Assembly: GCA_034927815.1 (NCBI GenBank) | Contig: JAYFPK010000029.1 | Coordinates: 1-64,000, forward strand | From: Limiplasma sp034927815 | Lineage (GTDB): Bacteria > Bacillota > Clostridia > Christensenellales > Aristaeellaceae | DNA: 64,000 bases | Reading direction: 5' to 3' | Part shown: positions 59,252 to 64,000 of the stretch, piece after piece | Layout: each line of letters opens with the position of its first letter | Numbering within the stretch: the stretch's first letter is position 1 | Translations under genes and position numbers: made by a program | The notes under the pieces: model-generated | The model's database searches: none | The model's input: the letters and a program-made list of their open reading frames with translations, nothing else | What the model was told of the DNA's origin: nothing

Positions 59252-60567
59252 AGAAACAAGGCATGCTTCCCTTTGCCGCCGTCGCGGGGGTTACGGTGCT
59301 GGCCATGCTGGCCCTGAACGCCTTGACGCCCCTGCTGGCGGACGATTACCGCTACGCCTTCCGCTTTGACACGGATACGCGGCTTACCTCGGTGGGGCAG
59401 ATCTTTCCCTCCTTGGCGGCCCACGCCCAGGTGATGAACGGGCGGCTGGCGCCCCATTTTTTCGTGCAGCTTTTTACGCTGCTGCCCGGCGCGGTGTTTG
59501 ACGTTCTCAACGCCCTGGTGTATCTGGCTCTGCTGCTGGGCCTGTACCGGATGGTGGGTCCCCCGGAGGCCGCCTGGGATTGGAAGCTGCTTTTGATGGT
59601 GGCCGGGGCGGTGTTTTTGCTGCCCCCGGCCTTTGGACAGAGCTTCCTATGGCTGGCGGGCTCCGTGAACTACCTGTGGTGCGACGCCCTGATGGCCTGG
59701 GTTCTTGTGCCCTTTGCCCAGGCGGTGCTCACAGGGAAGGAGCCCGGATCGGCGTTGAAGTGGGGCTTGCTGCCTGTGGCCGGGCTGCTGCTGGGGAACA
59801 TGAGCGAGAACGTCTCCGCGGCGGCGGCGCTGATGATGGGCCTGTGCGCCCTTTGGCTGTGGATTCGCAAACGCCGGGTTCCCCTGTGGATGGCGCTGAC
59901 GTTGGGGTTCACTTTGGCTGGCTGGCTGGCCCTGATGCTTTCCCCCGCCAACCGGGCGAATATCGCCCAGTCGGGCCCCGCCCTGGGGCAGCTCTACATC
60001 CGCCTGGGAGCCGCCCTGGAAATGTGGATGGAGAAGGGCCTCTGGCCCTCCTTGGCGTGGGTCGCTTTGTTCTGCTTTGCCAGAGGCGGGAAGGAGGCGG
60101 ATGCCAACCGGCTGTTTCTGGCGGCGGCACTGTTCCTGTGCTCCCTGCTGTGCAACTTCGCCATGGTGGCCTCCAGCTACTATCCCCAGCGGGCCTATAC
60201 GGGAAGCGTTCTTTTGCTGATTCTGGCCCTGGGCATGGCGCTGTACGCACTGCCTGCCTCCCGGTGGCGGCAGGCCCTGGTCCATACCCTGGCCTTGGGG
60301 CTGACGCTGGTGATGGCGCTGCAAATGGCCTACGCTCTTCCCAGCGCCTACAACCGCTTCCGGCTGGCCCAAGCCCGGGAGGGGCAGGCGGTGGCCGCCC
60401 GGCAGGAGGGACGCCTGGAGCTGACGACCTACGGGATCAAGGGGCAAACCCGCTTTGATCCGTTCTTTCAGCTAAACGAGCTTACCGAGGACCCCCAGTA
60501 TTTCCCCAACGTGTATTTTGCCAAGTATTACGGCCTGGACAGCGTCCTGGTGGACCGGTACGAGTAG
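59248..60567 (+). CDS. DUF6056-like polytopic membrane protein
   Basis: A 439-residue protein with about ten helices. After the first helix comes PLLADDYRYAFRF...MNGRLAPHFF, the acidic DDY/NGR pattern of DUF6056-type proteins that resemble GT-C glycosyltransferases. The start overlaps the sugar transferase stop by 4 nt. It may transfer a sugar from a lipid carrier. The family assignment is by pattern only. Confidence 0.7.
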   Translation: MKKQGMLPFAAVAGVTVLAMLALNALTPLLADDYRYAFRFDTDTRLTSVGQIFPSLAAHAQVMNGRLAPHFFVQLFTLLPGAVFDVLNALVYLALLLGLYRMVGPPEAAWDWKLLLMVAGAVFLLPPAFGQSFLWLAGSVNYLWCDALMAWVLVPFAQAVLTGKEPGSALKWGLLPVAGLLLGNMSENVSAAAALMMGLCALWLWIRKRRVPLWMALTLGFTLAGWLALMLSPANRANIAQSGPALGQLYIRLGAALEMWMEKGLWPSLAWVALFCFARGGKEADANRLFLAAALFLCSLLCNFAMVASSYYPQRAYTGSVLLLILALGMALYALPASRWRQALVHTLALGLTLVMALQMAYALPSAYNRFRLAQAREGQAVAARQEGRLELTTYGIKGQTRFDPFFQLNELTEDPQYFPNVYFAKYYGLDSVLVDRYE

Positions 60568-60633
60568 AGGTCCGGGGCAGCGGCCAAGGGCTCTTGACGC
60601 GGGGATTTCCGGGGACTGGAGAAGGAGGACGCC

Positions 60634-62061
60634 ATGGGAAAGGGAGCACAGCTTGGAACAAAGCGGGCCTTGGCCCTGGCGCTGGCGGCGCTGCTTTTGC
60701 CGCTGCTGCCGGGCCTTGCGGCGGCTGAGGAGGCCGGGCCCCAGCCTCCCCAGGAAAGCCTGTATGACAATCCCCTGATCAGCCCCCGGCCTTATTCGCC
60801 TTTGACGGAGCAGGAAGCCCCCGGGCTGGGGGAGTATGTGAATATCCTGCTGCTGGGCTTTGACGCGGAGTACAAGTCCTACGCCGAAAACGGAGGCGAT
60901 TCCCATACCGACGCCATGATGGTGGTGTCCGTCCATACCCCCACAAACACCGCCCGGCTGATTACCCTTCCCAGGGATACCCTGACCTATGTGCCCGGCA
61001 TTCGGGGCATCTACAAGCTCAACGGCGCTGTGAACGCCGGGGGCGGAAAGACCCAGGAGGGCCTGCGAAAGGCCGCGGAGGCGGCCTCCACGCTGCTGGG
61101 CAATGTGCCCATCGATTATTACTTCGGCATCGACATGCATAGGATTGTGGAGATCGGCGACCTGCTGGGGGGCGTGGACATCGATGTCGCCATCAACTTT
61201 ACCACCGATGGGGGAAAGCGTTACTCCACTGGCAGAAGGCACCTGGACGGCGAGGCCATTTACAGCTACATGCGCGCCCGGCACAGCGCGGAGGGCACGG
61301 ATAAGCGCAGGACCGAAAGGCAGCGGGCCGTGATTTCGGCCCTGCTGTGCAAGATGCAGCAGGAGAACCTCTATTTGCAGATTCCCCAGCTCCTGGCCTC
61401 CATTCAAGGCGGGTATTACACCAACATCTCCCCGGCGGCGGTCTTTCAGCTGCTTCCCATCGCGGCGGGGGTGGATGTGGAGAATATCCAGCTCTATACC
61501 GTGGAGGGAACCCTGCGGACGGCCCTGAACAACTGGAACATCCATTTTATCGACCAGGAGGCCAGAATCCGGCTGCTGAAAGAGCTCTTCGGCATCGACG
61601 CCGCGCCCATGCGCTATGGCTCCCCCGGGTACTGCCAATGGCTTGTGGGGAACGGCCAGGCGGGGAACGGGGCCATGAGCGCCCTGCGCTATTTGTACGT
61701 GGCCTCCCAGGTGGAGGCGTACGCGGCGGCCCTGGAGGATCCCACGGGGGAGATCGCCCCGGCCCGCCAGGGGGCGGCGGAGCTGTGCGGGCAGTTGAAA
61801 GCCGCGTTTTGCCTCACCGCGGACCGGGTGGACCGGCTGGAGAGAAGCTATAGAACCGACAGCCAGGCCGTGGAGTTGAACCGGCACATGAACGCCCTCA
61901 AGGAACAGCTCCTGGCGGCGGTCACGGAGCTGGCGCGGCTCTCGGGCTTCCCCGGCTCCTCCGGCAAGGATGCCCTGGGCCGGGGGGACCTGCACTGGGC
62001 CTACCGGACCCGCTGGGAGACCGACCCGGCCATCAACGAGGTATATGTGAACTTTCACTGA
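60634..62061 (+). CDS. LytR-CpsA-Psr (LCP) family ligase
   Basis: A 475-residue extracellular protein anchored by an N-terminal helix (about 11-31). The LCP domain spans about 67-250: NILLLGFDAEY, SHTDAMMVVSV with Asp93, LITLPRDT with Arg114 and Asp115, YKLNGAVNAGG, VDIDVAINF and YMRARH. LCP enzymes attach undecaprenyl-linked glycopolymers to peptidoglycan, which fits the upstream polysaccharide genes. AAGGAGG precedes the ATG. The ~200 residue C-terminal part is helical and of unknown role. Confidence 0.93.
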   Translation: MGKGAQLGTKRALALALAALLLPLLPGLAAAEEAGPQPPQESLYDNPLISPRPYSPLTEQEAPGLGEYVNILLLGFDAEYKSYAENGGDSHTDAMMVVSVHTPTNTARLITLPRDTLTYVPGIRGIYKLNGAVNAGGGKTQEGLRKAAEAASTLLGNVPIDYYFGIDMHRIVEIGDLLGGVDIDVAINFTTDGGKRYSTGRRHLDGEAIYSYMRARHSAEGTDKRRTERQRAVISALLCKMQQENLYLQIPQLLASIQGGYYTNISPAAVFQLLPIAAGVDVENIQLYTVEGTLRTALNNWNIHFIDQEARIRLLKELFGIDAAPMRYGSPGYCQWLVGNGQAGNGAMSALRYLYVASQVEAYAAALEDPTGEIAPARQGAAELCGQLKAAFCLTADRVDRLERSYRTDSQAVELNRHMNALKEQLLAAVTELARLSGFPGSSGKDALGRGDLHWAYRTRWETDPAINEVYVNFH

Positions 62062-62115
62062 GCTGCGGGAGGGCGTGGGGGAACGAAGGTCCGGGACAGG
62101 TTTCCGGCGGACAAA

Positions 62116-62147
62116 AAAGCCCCTCCCAAGCCGATGGGAGGGGCTTT
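62116..62147 (+). terminator. terminator after the LCP gene
   Basis: AAAGCCCCTCCC (62116-62127) and GGGAGGGGCTTT (62136-62147) form a 12 bp stem. The next gene starts 33 nt later, so some read-through is likely. Confidence 0.75.
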
Positions 62148-62179
62148 GCGATGTGGGATCATGACGAAAGGGACACGCA

Positions 62180-62770
62180 ATGGATGAGGTAACCGCGATT
62201 TCCTTGATCGTGCTGGCCGTGGCGCTCCTGCTGCCGGTGATTTCCGAGCTGCTGGCGGAGCGCCGCCTGCTGCTCCGGGGGCTGCAGTACCTGATTTTCG
62301 CCGTCTATGTCTTCGCCAATCTCTATGAAACGTTGCTCTTTCGCGTAGTGGCCCCCGCGCCCCGCTATGAGCTGGGCCTGTTCTGGTCCTACCGGGAGGC
62401 CCTGAGCCTTCACCGGCATGCCGATGGAGGCCTTCGCCTTCTCATTACGAATTCCAGCCTGCTGAAGGAAATCCTCCTGAACATTTTGCTCTACATTCCC
62501 CTGGGATACCTGCTGCCCTTCACCTGGCCCAGCCTGGCGGGGAAGAGGCAGAGGGCCTTGGTCCCCAGCGGCTGGCTGCGCCGGGCCTTTCGCCTGCTGG
62601 CGGGAATCCCCTGGAAGGTGGCGCTCATTGGGATGCTGGCCAGCGTGCTCACGGAGGTCACGCAGCTGGTGTTTCACCTGGGGCTGTTCGAATTTGACGA
62701 TATCCTCAACAACACCCTGGGGTGCATGATCGGCCTGGGGATGTATTGGCTGCTGATCGGCAGAAGGTAG
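62180..62770 (+). CDS. VanZ family membrane protein
   Basis: A 196-residue protein with four to five helices. The VanZ-like pattern includes LLKEILLNILLYIPLGYLLPF and LTEVTQLVFHLGLFEFDDILNNTLGCMIG. VanZ-type proteins affect teicoplanin or lipoglycopeptide sensitivity, and most are of unknown function. AAAGGG precedes the ATG. Confidence 0.92.
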   Translation: MDEVTAISLIVLAVALLLPVISELLAERRLLLRGLQYLIFAVYVFANLYETLLFRVVAPAPRYELGLFWSYREALSLHRHADGGLRLLITNSSLLKEILLNILLYIPLGYLLPFTWPSLAGKRQRALVPSGWLRRAFRLLAGIPWKVALIGMLASVLTEVTQLVFHLGLFEFDDILNNTLGCMIGLGMYWLLIGRR

Positions 62771-62883
62771 GGGGAGGGACATCCGCCTCTGGTTGTAAAC
62801 CTCAATTCGTAGCCGCCGCAAAGCCGTCCAGCACCGTTGGAAGAGGTTTGTTTCCCATCCTCACCGGGTAGTTGTGCAATTCT

Positions 62884-64000
62884 TCAACGCTCCTCATGCG
62901 CAACCGCCTTGAGGAGCTCTTGCAATTGGCTTTGAAACTGCGCTGAAAGCTGGGAAATTCGCTTTCGCGGGTCGTAGGGCTTCGATAGGTCAACGCATTG
63001 AATGGCCTTTGCGATCTCCTCCGGCGTTTGCGTATCATAGTAGGTGACGATATCACCCACGGCGGACCGCTCCACAGCCGGGATGCGGATACTGACCACA
63101 TGCAAGCCGTTGGCTAAGTAGGAGAGGATTTTGCTGGGAAACGAGGTGGCGTTGAAAGCGGCATCGGGATTTTGCGTACTCAGGCCGATTTGGCAAGATT
63201 GCAGAAAACGGGTGTAATCCTCCCCCCCCAACAGCCCCTCAAAGGTAAGCCCACACCTTGCTTTCCTGCTTGTTTCGGCAATCATCCTCCGCAATTCTTC
63301 CGTGTCCTTTTCGCTGCCAAAGCCAAGGATATGAAGATGAAAGCGCCCGTCCAGGAACGCGGCGGCGGCAACGGCGGCGGCGGCGCCGCCTTTGCGGGGA
63401 TCGAAGGTACCCGCATAGGCGATATGGGTTCTGCCGTCCTTAAAGCCGCATTTTCGGTCCAGCTCCGCGTGATAGGTTCCATAGATCACTACGCTGGGCT
63501 TTTGCGCCTTGTTCAGCTTGTTTTCCAGCAGCTCCGTAGGGAAGATGTACGCGTCCGCCATCTCAAAAAGGCGATACTCCGCCCGCCGCAATCCCTGGGA
63601 GAGGGGGGCGGCATCCTGGTAAATCTCCTCCGCTTCCAAGATCAACTTGAAACCCTTTACTAATTTCGCGCCCATCACCGCACGCGCGTATCCCAAAGAA
63701 TGATACACGAGGATTGCTTCATTCCGTTTGACCTTGGTCAGCAAAAAGAAAAACATCTGGAGCTGCATCCACATATGGGCCAAGATCCGCTTCCCTTTGC
63801 ACCCTCTCCCCAGGGAAGAGAACAAGCGCAAAGTGTTGTGCCCGTTCAGCTCAACTTGTCTGCCGGGGCATGTTTTGCCGCCATATGTCCCGCTCATGGA
63901 TATGATGTCCACGCCGTACCCAATCCGGTTTAAGGCTGCGCATAGGTAATCGATTTTGTTGGTGGCGGCTAACACAAAGGCGCGTTTTTCCCGCCGGTGA
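62884..64000 (-). CDS. GT4-like glycosyltransferase, 5' end outside the window
   Basis: A glycosyltransferase of the GT-B fold. The visible part is at least 372 codons, and the frame stays open to the window edge (...HRREKRAFVLAATNKIDYL), so the start is probably outside; the GTG at 63975 has no ribosome site. IAYAGTFDPRKGG begins the C-terminal nucleotide-sugar domain, with HILGFGSEKD and the late FPSKILSYLANGLHVV segment matching GT4 enzymes. Base composition is lower in GC than the neighbouring genes, consistent with transfer of polysaccharide genes. Confidence 0.85.
   Translation of the reverse strand, partial: HRREKRAFVLAATNKIDYLCAALNRIGYGVDIISMSGTYGGKTCPGRQVELNGHNTLRLFSSLGRGCKGKRILAHMWMQLQMFFFLLTKVKRNEAILVYHSLGYARAVMGAKLVKGFKLILEAEEIYQDAAPLSQGLRRAEYRLFEMADAYIFPTELLENKLNKAQKPSVVIYGTYHAELDRKCGFKDGRTHIAYAGTFDPRKGGAAAAVAAAAFLDGRFHLHILGFGSEKDTEELRRMIAETSRKARCGLTFEGLLGGEDYTRFLQSCQIGLSTQNPDAAFNATSFPSKILSYLANGLHVVSIRIPAVERSAVGDIVTYYDTQTPEEIAKAIQCVDLSKPYDPRKRISQLSAQFQSQLQELLKAVAHEER

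Overview
This window is about 64 kb of GC-rich DNA from what looks like an anaerobic, low-copy-rRNA member of the Clostridia (Bacillota). The indicators are type III glutamine synthetase, formate-tetrahydrofolate ligase, HemZ, the recJ-relA-dtd-MBL-hemZ order, TelA/XpaC, LCP and VanZ proteins, strong AGGAGG-type ribosome binding sites, and sigma-A type promoters (TTGACA-17-TATAAT). A family-level placement (for example Christensenellales or Oscillospirales) is only a guess. There are no tRNAs, CRISPR arrays, insertion sequences or phage genes that I can support.

Layout. 1-3.5 kb: end of an rRNA operon (5S rRNA, tandem terminators), then a GtrA / GT2 / GT39-like lipid-linked sugar transfer trio and a decayed metallophosphoesterase remnant. 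3.5-4.5 kb: a DUF134 regulator and a NifX-like metal protein behind a promoter flanked by twin CATATG-centred repeats. 4.6-13 kb (minus strand): glnN, and an operon of a GH127-like protein, DusB and two related secreted proteins. 13.1-13.6 kb: a gene-free, hairpin-rich stretch that may encode a structured RNA. 13.7-17.1 kb: fhs, an Lrp/AsnC regulator and an aminotransferase. 17.2-19.9 kb: tandem capA paralogues. 20.1-29 kb: recJ, relA, dtd, an MBL hydrolase, hemZ and glpK. 29-34 kb: a complete branched-chain amino acid type ABC importer. 34.2-38 kb: xpaC, telA, a lemA-like gene and a TPM gene, a membrane-stress type cluster.

38-47.4 kb is a glycan-use locus: a NagB-like isomerase, a GntR/LacI-type regulator, a CUT1 sugar importer without its ATPase, a fused GH5-like/BNR-sialidase-like enzyme and a GH2 enzyme. 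Two near-identical 16-18 bp palindromes in the divergent intergenic region are candidate operators. 47.4-50 kb: a small XRE regulator and an XRE-AbrB fusion regulator with an ABC-2 transporter. 50-52.2 kb: tilS-hpt, with tilS apparently leaderless. 52.3-64 kb: envelope assembly, with two O-antigen ligase/polymerase-like proteins, an L,D-transpeptidase-like protein, a PrsA/SurA-like foldase, a polyprenyl-phosphate sugar transferase, a DUF6056-like protein, an LCP ligase, VanZ, and a glycosyltransferase that runs off the end.

No single unmistakable new system stands out. The best candidates for follow-up are the 13.2-13.6 kb structured region, the twin-operator DUF134/NifX unit, the GntR operator pair, the GH5-BNR fusion with a surviving internal start site, the CapA pair in which one copy lost a probable metal-binding histidine, and a pair of almost identical promoters at 52.3 and 54.35 kb.
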